Origin: Alphaproteobacteria bacterium | GTDB lineage: Bacteria > Pseudomonadota > Alphaproteobacteria > Sphingomonadales > Kordiimonadaceae | Length of the DNA stretch: 64,000 bases | Direction of reading: 5' to 3' | Assembly: GCA_006226495.1 (NCBI GenBank) | Contig: SBGU01000043.1 | Coordinates: forward strand, 62,001-126,000 | Shown here: positions 35,949-44,582 of the stretch, piece after piece | Layout: every line of letters starts with the position of its first letter | How positions within the stretch are numbered: the first letter of the stretch is position 1 | Made by a program: the position numbers and the translations under genes | Notes under the pieces: generated by a model | What the model saw: only the letters and a program-made list of their open reading frames with translations | Told to the model about the DNA's origin: nothing | Database searches by the model: none

Positions 35949-37880
35949 CTATTTCCCCAGTTGTTCCTTGAGGAATTTTTCCAGCGGCTTCAGGAAAGCA
36001 AGGCGCGCCGCCTCCGTGTCCAGAAAATGGTCGCCGTTCGCGATGGCCACAAAGTCCACCGGCTTTTTCAATTGTTTCAGCTTCTTGTACATGCCTTGCC
36101 CCTGTTCAAACGGAACAACGGGGTCGTCCTTGGCATGCATGATCAGGACCGGTGCGGTGATCGTGCCTGCCTGATGGTATGGCGAAACCGATTGGATGCG
36201 CGCACCATCCAACCCGACAGTTTCTGCAAATTCCTTGAGGCCGAACAGGTTGCGGGCCCGCTTCATCTGCATTTCAAGGTTCGCGACACCGTTGATGGAA
36301 ACCGCACAGCGGTAGAGGCCCGGTTCCTTCACGACGCCCATCAGCGCCGCGTAACCCCCGTATGAACCGCCCACGATGCAAATGCGCGCCGGGTCGGCGA
36401 TACCCTGTTCGATGGCCCATTTGGTCGCGTCGGTCACATCGTCCTGCATCTGGCCGCCCCACTGGCTTTTCCCGGCATCCTCGAACGCCTGGCCGTAACC
36501 GCTGGAGCCCCGGAAGTTGGGCCTGAGCACAGCATAACCGCGGTTGGCCAGGAACTGTGTCCAATAGTCATAACCAAGGGTGTCGCGGGCGTGTGGCCCG
36601 CCGTGCGGCATGACCACAAGGGGCAGTTTTTCACCGGGCGCGCGGCCGGGTGGCACGGTCAGGTAGGTCGGGATCGGCAGGCCGTCCCGGGCATGTATGA
36701 TATGTTTTTCGGTTGGCGCCAGCAGGTTGGCCGGAATTGGGGTCACCCGGGAAAAGGCATTGGCCTTTCCTGCCGCCATATCGAGGATATAGATGGTTTT
36801 TTCGCGGTCCGTTTCGTGGCTGATGATGTACAGCGACTTTTGCCGGTTCATCGACAGGATGGCATTGCTGCCCCCGGGCAACCACTGGTCAAGCTGGGTC
36901 TGCAAGGTCGCCAGTTCGGGGTCCATATAGACCGTGTGATCCATGTCGTCGGTATAGGAATAGCCGGCAATGGCGCCGGTTTCCGGGTGCCGGACCAGGC
37001 CGTCGACATCGACTTCGGGATGCTCGAAGATGACATCCTTTACCGCGCCGGCAAGAACGTCCAGGGTGACCAGCCGGCGCCGGCTGCCCTTGTAGGGTTC
37101 GAGTGCGTACACGACATGCGGGTCTGACGTGAAGGCAATCGGTTCGATGTCGGCCTTGGAAAACCAGTCGGTGTTGTTGAGCTCACGATGCCGGTTGGTG
37201 TCAGGATCAATATAGAGCACACGCAGGCCTTTGGGGCCGATGCCCCACCCCAGGCGGAACTGGTGCTGGTCGTCGGTTTGCCAGGTCCTGATCCAGTCAT
37301 AGCCCTCTGTCAGCACGGTATAGGTGCCGGTGTTGACATTGACCCTGCGGATTTCCGCGCGACCGTCAAAATCGGAATCGATGGCGAGCAGGAAATAGTC
37401 CGGCTCGTCGGGCAGCATGTCGATGATGCGATCCCGGAATTGCGGGCGGTCATTCACATACGGGTTACGGTCGTGCTGCTTGGGTTCACGCGCCATGTCC
37501 ACATATCCGGGTTCGCTGCGGTGGACGCTGAAAAGCGCGGTCCTGACATATGCCGACCCAATATCGTTGGTATAGCGGTAGGATATGACCAGCCGGTCGT
37601 TATTGACCCAGCGGAACCAGGAGATATCCGTTTCTTCGACCGACGGGATGGCTTCGGGTTTATCCGAGCCGTCCAGCGACGCGATCACCAGGTTGATACG
37701 CCCGGCAATCGGGCTCGTGTACGCAATGTGGGTGCCGTCCGGCGACAATAATATCTGCCGCACTTTGGGCAGTTGGGCAAAAACCTCTGCCGGGATGGTT
37801 TTTTGGGTCTCTGCCGCCTTGGCTCCCGTGCCGGCAAGAAGTGCTGCAGCGAGGATAAAAAGTTCGAAAAATTTTTTCAA
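35949..37880 (-). CDS. S9-family serine peptidase (acylaminoacyl/prolyl oligopeptidase type), exported
   Basis: 643 residues from a TTG start that opens the signal peptide KKFFELFILAAALLAGTGAKA. A beta-propeller N-terminal half (LSPDGTHIAYTS and later strands) regulates access. The C-terminal alpha/beta hydrolase has IVGGSYGGYAAL (nucleophile about S506), HAKDDPVVPFEQG (Asp) and NGDHFLDTE (His). It should cleave short peptides in the periplasm or outside. It is paralogous to the next gene and both end with the same LEKFLKEQLGK. The TTG start, with only CGAGGTC upstream, hints at modest translation. Confidence 0.92.
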   Translation of the reverse strand: MKKFFELFILAAALLAGTGAKAAETQKTIPAEVFAQLPKVRQILLSPDGTHIAYTSPIAGRINLVIASLDGSDKPEAIPSVEETDISWFRWVNNDRLVISYRYTNDIGSAYVRTALFSVHRSEPGYVDMAREPKQHDRNPYVNDRPQFRDRIIDMLPDEPDYFLLAIDSDFDGRAEIRRVNVNTGTYTVLTEGYDWIRTWQTDDQHQFRLGWGIGPKGLRVLYIDPDTNRHRELNNTDWFSKADIEPIAFTSDPHVVYALEPYKGSRRRLVTLDVLAGAVKDVIFEHPEVDVDGLVRHPETGAIAGYSYTDDMDHTVYMDPELATLQTQLDQWLPGGSNAILSMNRQKSLYIISHETDREKTIYILDMAAGKANAFSRVTPIPANLLAPTEKHIIHARDGLPIPTYLTVPPGRAPGEKLPLVVMPHGGPHARDTLGYDYWTQFLANRGYAVLRPNFRGSSGYGQAFEDAGKSQWGGQMQDDVTDATKWAIEQGIADPARICIVGGSYGGYAALMGVVKEPGLYRCAVSINGVANLEMQMKRARNLFGLKEFAETVGLDGARIQSVSPYHQAGTITAPVLIMHAKDDPVVPFEQGQGMYKKLKQLKKPVDFVAIANGDHFLDTEAARLAFLKPLEKFLKEQLGK

Positions 37881-37952
37881 AATGGACCTCGATAATTTCT
37901 GGTTGGGCAGTGGCCGGGCGCTTCGTCCGGGGATTTATGATCTCGAAGGTGG

Positions 37953-38016
37953 CGCCGAAGCCTTTGCCCGCCTGGTGGCGAAGGCCGAAGCCACCGCCGC
38001 CCTTGCCAAAAGCTGA
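37953..38016 (+). pseudogene. Relic of a CitE-like gene 3' end
   Basis: The frame ending at the TGA 38014-38016 reads AEAFARLVAKAEATAALAKS. The intact lyase gene at 35063-35947 ends AEARRLVAMAEAIAALAKG. The stop codon also lies one base from the convergent S9 stop in both places. Aligned from CTGGTGGC through the S9 end, 35903-35984 and 37972-38053 match at 77 of 82 bases with no gaps. The rest of the lyase gene is missing here, and no ribosome binding site precedes the only ATG (37882). This is a footprint of a duplicated lyase-S9 segment. Confidence 0.8.
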
Positions 38017-38017
38017 T

Positions 38018-39997
38018 CTATTTCCCCAGTTGTTCCTTGAGGAATTTTTCCAGGGCGGTCAGCATGGCCGCACGCGATTCCGCAGTGTCCATGGAATGGC
38101 CCCCGTCGTCGAGCAGCACGAACTCACCCTTTTTCTTCAGCTTGCGCAGCTTTTTGGCCATGTCCTCTGACTGGTGATAATCGACCGTGGCATCGTCCTT
38201 CGCGGCAACCAGCAGGACCGGTACCTTTATCTCGTCCGCGCGTCGGGCGGGCGAGACATCGCTGTCCGATGCGCCGGCAAGACCCATGGTCTTGATCCAG
38301 GCATAACCGCCGACAAAATTCTTCGCGCGGTCCTTGAGATCGGGGATGTCGGCGACACCGTTCACGGACACGGCGCACTTGTAGAGATCGGGTTCCTTGA
38401 CCACCCCCATCAGCGCCGCATAACCGCCGTAGGAACCCCCGACGATGCAGATGCGCCCGGCATCGACACCGCCGTTTGCGATCAGCCATCTGGTGGCATC
38501 GGTCACATCGTCCTGCATCAGGCCACCCCACTGGTTTTCACCCGCCATGCGGAAGGCCGCGCCATAACCGCCGGACCCGCGGAAGTTCGGCTGCAGGACG
38601 GCATAGCCCCGGTTGGCCAGGAACTGCGCCCACCAGTCCCAGCCGGCAGTGTCGCGCACGCCCAGGGGGCCACCATGGGGCAACACGACCGCGGGCAGGC
38701 CCACGGCGCTGTCGTGGCCCAGCGGCAGGGTCAGGTAGCCGGGGATATGGCTGCCGTCGCGCACCGGAATGGAAACCGGCTGGACGGGTGCCTGATTGGC
38801 AGGGTCGATGCCCGCCATATAGGGCGCCAGCACATTCATCGATTTGGCATCGAGGTCGAGATAATAATAAACGCCGGGATCGCGGTCGCTGTCGGCCAGG
38901 ACCAGGTAGGCATGCCGGCCCTTGGCCTTGCCGATGACGCCGTTCGATGTGCCTTTCAGGCTTTTGTCGACAATCTGCTGGATCTTGTCGAGGGTCGGGT
39001 CGAAATAGACAGCATGATACAGGTCGTCGGTGTAATAGTAGCCGACAGGCTGGTCGGTTTCCGGATCTTTCAGCACACCGCCGATATCGACCTTCTCATT
39101 CTCGAATACCGTTTCGATGATCGTGCCGCTGTCCAGGGCCAGTTTGTAAAGGCCCTGGGTGCCAAATTTGTTCGGGGCCCGCACATAGATGACATTCGGG
39201 TCGACCGAAAAGCCGGCGATGGACGCGCTTTCGTACCAGTCGGTTTTCCGGAGCGATACCCAGTTGCCCGCGCCGTCCAGCAGGATCGCGACCCGTTCGC
39301 TGCCGCTGTAGCCGATGCCGAGACGGATGGTACCCGTATGGTCCATGTACCAGTCTTGCACCCCGCGGGTGTCGTCGCGCACAACCTTGTAATTGCTGTT
39401 GAAGATATTCAGGCGCCAGACCTCATAGTCGCCGTCCCAGTCCGCATCCAGCGCCAGCAGGATATGTTCGGGGTCGTCCGGCAACAGGTCCAGGATATCG
39501 TGCTGAAACTGTGCCACCGGCTTGCGTTCCTTTGCGGTGCGCGACCCGACCTTGGCAAACAGTTCGCCCTTGACGATCCAGTCCATGTTGCCGCCGTCGC
39601 GGTCGACCGCCGCGAGGCGCGTCTGGCTCGACACCACACGACTGCCGGGGCGCTGCATGGAAAATTCGTACACCACGAGGATGCGGTTGTCGGTTGCCCA
39701 GTGGAAGGTGAAGATGCTGGCATCTTCCGCAGACGGGACCACCACCTGGTCCGTACCGTCCAGGTTCTCGAGCACCAGCACGGTGCGGCCCTTCCAGTGG
39801 GTCAGGTAGCCGATCTGCTTGCCGTCCGGCGACAGTTTGGCCCGCTGGTAGTTGGGCAGGCTCGCGAAGGTTTTGACCGGCACCAGTTCGGCGCCCTTGC
39901 CGGCGGCCATGGCCGGTGCCGCAAAAGAAACGGTGGCCGCCGCCAGGCCGGCAACACATAAAGTTGCCAGCTTCGACGGCACTTTCAGAAATTGCAT
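38018..39997 (-). CDS. S9-family serine peptidase, exported, paralogue of the neighbouring gene
   Basis: 659 residues. Signal peptide KVPSKLATLCVAGLAAATVS... ends near PAMA. A beta-propeller region is followed by the hydrolase domain with IVGGSYGGYAAL (S522), AAKDDATVDYHQSE (Asp) and DGGHSMDT (His). I start at the ATG complementary to 39995-39997, with GGGGA upstream, instead of the longer frame to 40063. It shares layout, family and the C-terminal LEKFLKEQLGK with the S9 gene at 35949-37880, so the pair is a tandem duplication now well diverged. Likely an oligopeptidase of the envelope. Confidence 0.92.
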   Translation of the reverse strand: MQFLKVPSKLATLCVAGLAAATVSFAAPAMAAGKGAELVPVKTFASLPNYQRAKLSPDGKQIGYLTHWKGRTVLVLENLDGTDQVVVPSAEDASIFTFHWATDNRILVVYEFSMQRPGSRVVSSQTRLAAVDRDGGNMDWIVKGELFAKVGSRTAKERKPVAQFQHDILDLLPDDPEHILLALDADWDGDYEVWRLNIFNSNYKVVRDDTRGVQDWYMDHTGTIRLGIGYSGSERVAILLDGAGNWVSLRKTDWYESASIAGFSVDPNVIYVRAPNKFGTQGLYKLALDSGTIIETVFENEKVDIGGVLKDPETDQPVGYYYTDDLYHAVYFDPTLDKIQQIVDKSLKGTSNGVIGKAKGRHAYLVLADSDRDPGVYYYLDLDAKSMNVLAPYMAGIDPANQAPVQPVSIPVRDGSHIPGYLTLPLGHDSAVGLPAVVLPHGGPLGVRDTAGWDWWAQFLANRGYAVLQPNFRGSGGYGAAFRMAGENQWGGLMQDDVTDATRWLIANGGVDAGRICIVGGSYGGYAALMGVVKEPDLYKCAVSVNGVADIPDLKDRAKNFVGGYAWIKTMGLAGASDSDVSPARRADEIKVPVLLVAAKDDATVDYHQSEDMAKKLRKLKKKGEFVLLDDGGHSMDTAESRAAMLTALEKFLKEQLGK

Positions 39998-40121
39998 AAG
40001 AAAATCCCCAATTAAAATAGTCCCCTGAACTTTGTGCCTAGCAAACAGGTTGCGTGTGTGCAACTGCGAAAAGGCTGCGATAAAAAGCGGGTGAAGGGTG
40101 TGTGCAATGCAATATCTTTCC

Positions 40122-40151
40122 TTGCAGGCGCGGGCCTCGCGGGTCTAAAAG
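40122..40151 (+). promoter_or_regulatory. Candidate promoter of the sdh operon
   Basis: TTGCAG (40122-40127) and TAAAAG (40146-40151) are 18 bases apart, about 90 bases ahead of sdhC. Matches to consensus are moderate. Confidence 0.35.
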
Positions 40152-40239
40152 TTGTTCGTGATTCAAAATGCGCCACCTTAAGGTCCTGTTCGGGATGTGG
40201 CGCAGGCCAACTTTGTTAACTTCTGTCAGGGGATTTTAC

Positions 40240-40635
40240 ATGGCACAGGGGAAACGGCCGCTCTCTCCCCACCTGCAGGTATATCGCTGGGGTGCAGCAA
40301 TGGCAGTGTCCATTCTTCACCGCGCGACCGGATCGGCGCTGGCTGTCGGCACGATCATTCTTACCTGGTGGCTGGTGGCGATGGCGACGGGGCATGAATA
40401 TTTCAACATGGTGCAGGAATGCCTGGGCAGCCCCGTCGGGCGCCTGGTGCTGTTCGGCATCACCATCGCGCTGATGCAGCATCTGGCATCCGGCATCCGC
40501 CACCTGTTCATGGACGCGGGCAAGCTTTACGACCTGAAGGCCAACACCGGCAGCGCAAAATTCACCTTCGTCTTTACCATTGTCATGACCCTGGTGATCT
40601 GGGTCGCGGCATATAAAGTGATGGGGAGGCTTTGA
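40240..40635 (+). CDS. sdhC: Succinate dehydrogenase cytochrome b556 subunit
   Basis: 131 residues with three membrane helices. RPLSPHLQVYRW and SILHRATGSALA (helix 1, with the quinone-site Ser/Arg region) are classic SdhC. The heme-ligand histidine lies in HLASGIRHLFMD. With SdhD it anchors complex II and reduces ubiquinone. I start at ATG 40240 (MAQGKRPLSP), with CAGGGGA upstream; the longer frame from 40168 is not supported. First gene of sdhCDAB. Confidence 0.95.
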   Translation: MAQGKRPLSPHLQVYRWGAAMAVSILHRATGSALAVGTIILTWWLVAMATGHEYFNMVQECLGSPVGRLVLFGITIALMQHLASGIRHLFMDAGKLYDLKANTGSAKFTFVFTIVMTLVIWVAAYKVMGRL

Positions 40636-40638
40636 TCC

Positions 40639-41019
40639 ATGGCTGATTTCAAAACCCCGCTTGCCAAGGTCCGCGGCCTCGGCTCCGCCAAGGACGGCAC
40701 CCATCACTGGTGGCTGCAGCGCGTGACCGCCGTTGCCAACATCCCGCTGGTGATTTTCATGGTCGTGTCGTTTGTCGGCAATGCCGGCAAGGACCACGCG
40801 GCCTGGGTGGCCTGGCTCAAGCAGCCCCTGGTGTCCGTGATCGTGATCCTGTTCATTGCCAACACGGTCTATCACATGCGCCTCGGCCTGCAGGTGCTCG
40901 TTGAGGACTATGTCCATGGCGGCACCAAGGTTGCGAGCATGCTGGCCATCAGCTTCACCTGCGTGCTGATTGCGTCGCTTGCCATCTTCTCCGTTCTTCG
41001 TATTGCGTTTGGGGGATAA
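40639..41019 (+). CDS. sdhD: Succinate dehydrogenase membrane anchor subunit
   Basis: 126 residues, three helices. GTHHWWLQRVTAVANIPL is the alphaproteobacterial SdhD start, and YHMRLGLQVLVEDYVHG carries the heme-ligand histidine and the quinone-site Asp-Tyr. Only 3 bases from sdhC and 3 from sdhA, so tightly coupled. Confidence 0.94.
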   Translation: MADFKTPLAKVRGLGSAKDGTHHWWLQRVTAVANIPLVIFMVVSFVGNAGKDHAAWVAWLKQPLVSVIVILFIANTVYHMRLGLQVLVEDYVHGGTKVASMLAISFTCVLIASLAIFSVLRIAFGG

Positions 41020-41022
41020 GAC

Positions 41023-42813
41023 ATGACCACGAGCAGCTATCCCATTATCCATCACACCTATGATGCCGTTGTTGTGGGCGCCGGGGGCTCCGGCCTGCGC
41101 GCGACCATGGGCCTCGCGGAAGCCGGCCTGAAGACCGCCTGCATCACCAAGGTGTTCCCGACCCGGTCGCACACCGTTGCGGCACAGGGCGGCATCGCGG
41201 CATCCTTGGGCAACATGGGCCCCGATTGCTGGCAATGGCACATGTACGATACCGTCAAGGGTTCCGACTGGCTCGGCGACCAGGATGCGATCGAATATAT
41301 GGTGCGTCAGGCACCTGCCGCCGTGTACGAGCTCGAGCATTATGGTGTGCCCTTCAGCCGCACCGAAGAAGGCAAGATCTACCAGCGCGCCTTCGGCGGC
41401 ATGACCACCGAGTTTGGTGAAGGCCCCGCGGCCCAGCGTACCTGTGCCGCCGCCGACCGGACCGGCCACGCCATGCTGCACGGCCTTTATCAGCAGTCGC
41501 TGAAGTATGACAGCGACTTCTATATCGAATATTTCGCCATCGACCTGATCATGGAAAAAGGCGAATGCCGCGGCGTGATCGCCATGAACATGGAAGACGG
41601 TTCGATCCATGCCTTCCGGTCCCAGTCCGTTGTGCTGGCCACCGGCGGTTATGGCCGTGCCTATTTCTCCGCCACCAGCGCCCACACCTGCACGGGTGAC
41701 GGCGGCGGCATGGCGCTCAGGGCCGGCATCTGCCTGCAGGATCTGGAATTTGTCCAGTTCCACCCGACCGGCATCTACGGCGCCGGTGTGCTGATCACCG
41801 AGGGTGCCCGCGGTGAAGGCGGCATCCTGATCAACTCGGAAGGCGAGCGTTTCATGGAACGTTATGCCCCGTCGGCGAAGGACCTTGCGTCCCGCGATGT
41901 GGTTTCGCGCTCCATCTCGAACGAGATCCGCGAAGGTCGCGGCGTTGGCCCGAACAAGGACCATATGTTCCTGCACCTTGATCACCTTGATCCGGCCCTC
42001 TTGCATGAACGCCTGCCGGGCATTTCGGAATCGGCCAAGGTATTTGCCGGTGTCGATGTGACCAAACAGCCGATCCCGATCATCCCGACCGTGCATTACA
42101 ACATGGGCGGTATCCCGACCAACTATCATGGCGAGGTGATCAACCCCACCAAGAAGGACCCGGACGCCATCGTGCCCGGCCTTTATGCCGTGGGCGAAGC
42201 CGCGTGTGTGTCGGTACACGGCGCCAACCGCCTGGGTTCCAACTCGCTCATCGACCTTGTTGTGTTCGGTCGCGCCACCGCGCACCGTATCGCCGAGACC
42301 ACCAAGGCGGGCGCCACGCAGGCACCGCTGCCGGCGGGGTATGAAGAGATGGCCCTTGGTCGTCTCGACGCCGCGCGTTATGCCAGTGGCTCGACCCCGA
42401 CCGCCGAAATGCGCCTGAACATGCAGAAGGTCATGCAGTCCAACTGTGCGGTGTTCCGCACCGAAGAAGTGCTGGCCGAAGGTGTGGTCAAGATCGACGA
42501 GATCGCAGCCGGCTTCGACGACCTCAAGACCAGCGACCGTTCGCTGGTGTGGAACAGCGACCTTATCGAGACGCTTGAGCTCCAGAACCTCATCGGCCAG
42601 GCCGTCATCACCATGCATGGTGCCGCAAACCGCAAGGAAAGCCGTGGCGCCCACATGCATGAGGATTATCCCGACCGCGACGATGCCAACTGGATGAAAC
42701 ACACCGTTGCCTGGTTCGACGGCAAGAAAGTCAACCTCGATTACCGCCCTGTGCATGATTACACGCTCTCGAAAGAGATCGAGTATATCAAGCCCAAGGC
42801 CCGGGTTTACTAA
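41023..42813 (+). CDS. sdhA: Succinate dehydrogenase flavoprotein subunit
   Basis: 596 residues, normal length. SdhA oxidises succinate to fumarate with covalent [14 protein letters not shown] is the dinucleotide loop. [17 protein letters not shown] contains the flavin-linked histidine. [22 protein letters not shown] holds substrate-site residues (quoted in part: TEGARGEGG), and [11 protein letters not shown] is the C-terminal FAD/substrate signature. Intact, complete enzyme. Confidence 0.98.
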   Translation: MTTSSYPIIHHTYDAVVVGAGGSGLRATMGLAEAGLKTACITKVFPTRSHTVAAQGGIAASLGNMGPDCWQWHMYDTVKGSDWLGDQDAIEYMVRQAPAAVYELEHYGVPFSRTEEGKIYQRAFGGMTTEFGEGPAAQRTCAAADRTGHAMLHGLYQQSLKYDSDFYIEYFAIDLIMEKGECRGVIAMNMEDGSIHAFRSQSVVLATGGYGRAYFSATSAHTCTGDGGGMALRAGICLQDLEFVQFHPTGIYGAGVLITEGARGEGGILINSEGERFMERYAPSAKDLASRDVVSRSISNEIREGRGVGPNKDHMFLHLDHLDPALLHERLPGISESAKVFAGVDVTKQPIPIIPTVHYNMGGIPTNYHGEVINPTKKDPDAIVPGLYAVGEAACVSVHGANRLGSNSLIDLVVFGRATAHRIAETTKAGATQAPLPAGYEEMALGRLDAARYASGSTPTAEMRLNMQKVMQSNCAVFRTEEVLAEGVVKIDEIAAGFDDLKTSDRSLVWNSDLIETLELQNLIGQAVITMHGAANRKESRGAHMHEDYPDRDDANWMKHTVAWFDGKKVNLDYRPVHDYTLSKEIEYIKPKARVY

Positions 42814-42828
42814 GGGAGGGAATGAGAC

Positions 42829-43605
42829 ATGGCTGAATTTTCGCTGCCCAAGAACTCCCGCGTCGGCAAGGGCAAAACGGTCAAGGCCGAAGGCGCAAAC
42901 AACACCCGCAAGTTCCATGTGTACCGCTGGAACCCGGACGACGGCCAGAACCCGCGCATGGACACGTTCGAAGTGGACATGGACAGTTGCGGCCCGATGG
43001 TCCTGGATGCGCTGATCAAGATCAAGAACGAGATGGACAGCACGGTCACCTTCCGGCGTTCCTGCCGCGAAGGTGTGTGCGGTTCCTGTGCGATGAACAT
43101 GAACGGCAAGAACGGCCTTGCCTGCACCACCGCGATCGACGACTGCAAGGGCGATGTTTCCATTACCCCGCTGCCGCACCGCGAAGTGGTGAAGGACCTT
43201 GTGCCGGACCTGACCGATTTCTATGCGCAATATGCCTCGATCAAGCCCTGGATGCAGACCCAAAGCACCACGCCCGAAAAAGAGCGGCTGCAAAGCCACG
43301 AAGACCGGGCCAAGCTGGACGGTTTGTATGAATGTATCCTGTGCGCCTGCTGCTCGACCTCGTGCCCCAGCTACTGGTGGAACGGCGACAAGTATCTGGG
43401 CCCGGCTATCCTGCTGCAGGCCTACCGCTGGCTGATCGACAGCCGCGATGAAACCACGGGCGAGCGCCTCGACAATCTCGAGGACCCGTTCCGGCTTTAT
43501 CGCTGCCACACCATCATGAACTGCGCCAACGCCTGCCCGAAGGGCCTGAACCCCGCGAAGGCGATTGCCGAAATCAAGAAAATGATGGTCGAACGCCGGG
43601 GCTGA
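42829..43605 (+). CDS. sdhB: Succinate dehydrogenase iron-sulfur subunit
   Basis: 258 residues. The [2Fe-2S] site is [15 protein letters not shown] with a later Cys; the [4Fe-4S] and [3Fe-4S] sites are in [17 protein letters not shown] and [17 protein letters not shown]. All cluster cysteines are present. Passes electrons from SdhA to ubiquinone. Last gene of the operon before a strong terminator. Confidence 0.98.
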   Translation: MAEFSLPKNSRVGKGKTVKAEGANNTRKFHVYRWNPDDGQNPRMDTFEVDMDSCGPMVLDALIKIKNEMDSTVTFRRSCREGVCGSCAMNMNGKNGLACTTAIDDCKGDVSITPLPHREVVKDLVPDLTDFYAQYASIKPWMQTQSTTPEKERLQSHEDRAKLDGLYECILCACCSTSCPSYWWNGDKYLGPAILLQAYRWLIDSRDETTGERLDNLEDPFRLYRCHTIMNCANACPKGLNPAKAIAEIKKMMVERRG

Positions 43606-43649
43606 TGCTCTTTTTGAGCTTCGCTTTGGCGATGCAGGACTGAAAACCA

Positions 43650-43683
43650 AACCGGGCGGAACGGCATTCCGCCCGGTTTTTTT
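43650..43683 (+). terminator. Rho-independent terminator of sdhCDAB
   Basis: ACCGGGCGGAA pairs with TTCCGCCCGGT around CGGCA, followed by TTTTTTT. Perfect 11-bp stem. Confidence 0.95.
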
Positions 43684-43794
43684 ATGGGGCGCGGCCTTGT
43701 CGGTGGCGCCGCAGTCCTGCTATAGGCTGGCGAAGGCGAAACCAGGGCCCGGGCCCGGCAGTCGGAGGGCTGGCACATCATTATCCGCACGCTG

Positions 43795-44481
43795 TTGTTG
43801 ATCCTGAGTTTGACCCTGTTCGTGGGTGCGCGCCCCGGCGTGGCCGATGACGCGCCGGTGCCGGCCAGCCAGTTGGGCGACAGTGTGTTCCGCGATGCCT
43901 GGCACGCCGTGCTTCAGGAAGCAAAGATCGAAATCGCCCCGGTGGCGGCCCCCCGCGACGTGCGCCGCGACATGTTTGTGCGTGGCGATATCCTGCTGGA
44001 TTGCTGCTCTGTGCCGGAATGGCGCAACCGGGCGGACGAGCAGGCGGTGCAACTGTTTTCCGATCCGTTTTTCCTGGTGGTCGACCACCTTATTCTGCAT
44101 GAAGGCAGGGACTATGGGCATCTTGACCCGGCGGACCTCAGCGGCTGGACCGTTGGGGCCGTGCAGGGCTTTTCGTTCCGGGACCAGCAGCATTTTGGCG
44201 GCCTGGTGACTGCCGTTTCGATGGGCGAGGTGTTCGATCTGGTGGTCGCGGGCAAGGCCGACCTCACGATCGCCAGCAACCAGGAATTCTATCGTCGCCA
44301 GCGGCTGGCGCCGCGCCCCCTGGTGCTGGGGCCGGAATATGATCGTGTGGTGCTGCGAATCCGCGTGCATAACAGCCGGCCCGACCTGCTTGTGCGCATC
44401 AATGCCGCCATTGCGGCCCTGAAGGCCGATGGCCGCATCAACAGGCTGACCGGCCAGCGCCTGCGTCCGGAGAAGGACTGA
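43795..44481 (+). CDS. Exported SBP-like protein with vicinal cysteines
   Basis: 228 residues from the TTG at 43795, but the true start may be ATT 43780 or ATC 43777. GGAGGG at 43764-43769 is about 10 or 7 bases from those codons and 25 from the TTG, and only they add the Arg typical of a signal peptide (IIRTLLLILSLTLFVGA). The mature part has LLDCCSVPEWR (C70-C71 in the TTG numbering), an LSGWTVGAVQGFSF hinge-like block and INAAIAALKADGRI near the end, as in family 3 binding proteins. It lacks the usual N-terminal Tyr-Pro-Pro-Tyr strand. No ABC transporter is adjacent. It belongs with the next gene. Confidence 0.7.
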   Translation: MLILSLTLFVGARPGVADDAPVPASQLGDSVFRDAWHAVLQEAKIEIAPVAAPRDVRRDMFVRGDILLDCCSVPEWRNRADEQAVQLFSDPFFLVVDHLILHEGRDYGHLDPADLSGWTVGAVQGFSFRDQQHFGGLVTAVSMGEVFDLVVAGKADLTIASNQEFYRRQRLAPRPLVLGPEYDRVVLRIRVHNSRPDLLVRINAAIAALKADGRINRLTGQRLRPEKD

Positions 44482-44582
44482 GGCCCGCCGGGCGCAGTTT
44501 GCTTGAGCCCGCGCGGCCGATTTCGTATAGACATCGTTGGGGGTGCATGCTGACGTGGCGCCAGCCGCGAAGGAGTTTAGTT

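Noticed and set aside
37882-38016. Small plus-strand gene of 44 codons between the S9 genes
   Set aside because: No ribosome binding site, and its end is explained as a relic of the CitE-like gene.
40216-43650. 1144-codon open frame on the minus strand
   Set aside because: It is antisense to the whole sdhCDAB operon, whose genes are complete with all catalytic motifs. Long mirror frames are a side effect of GC-rich codon use.
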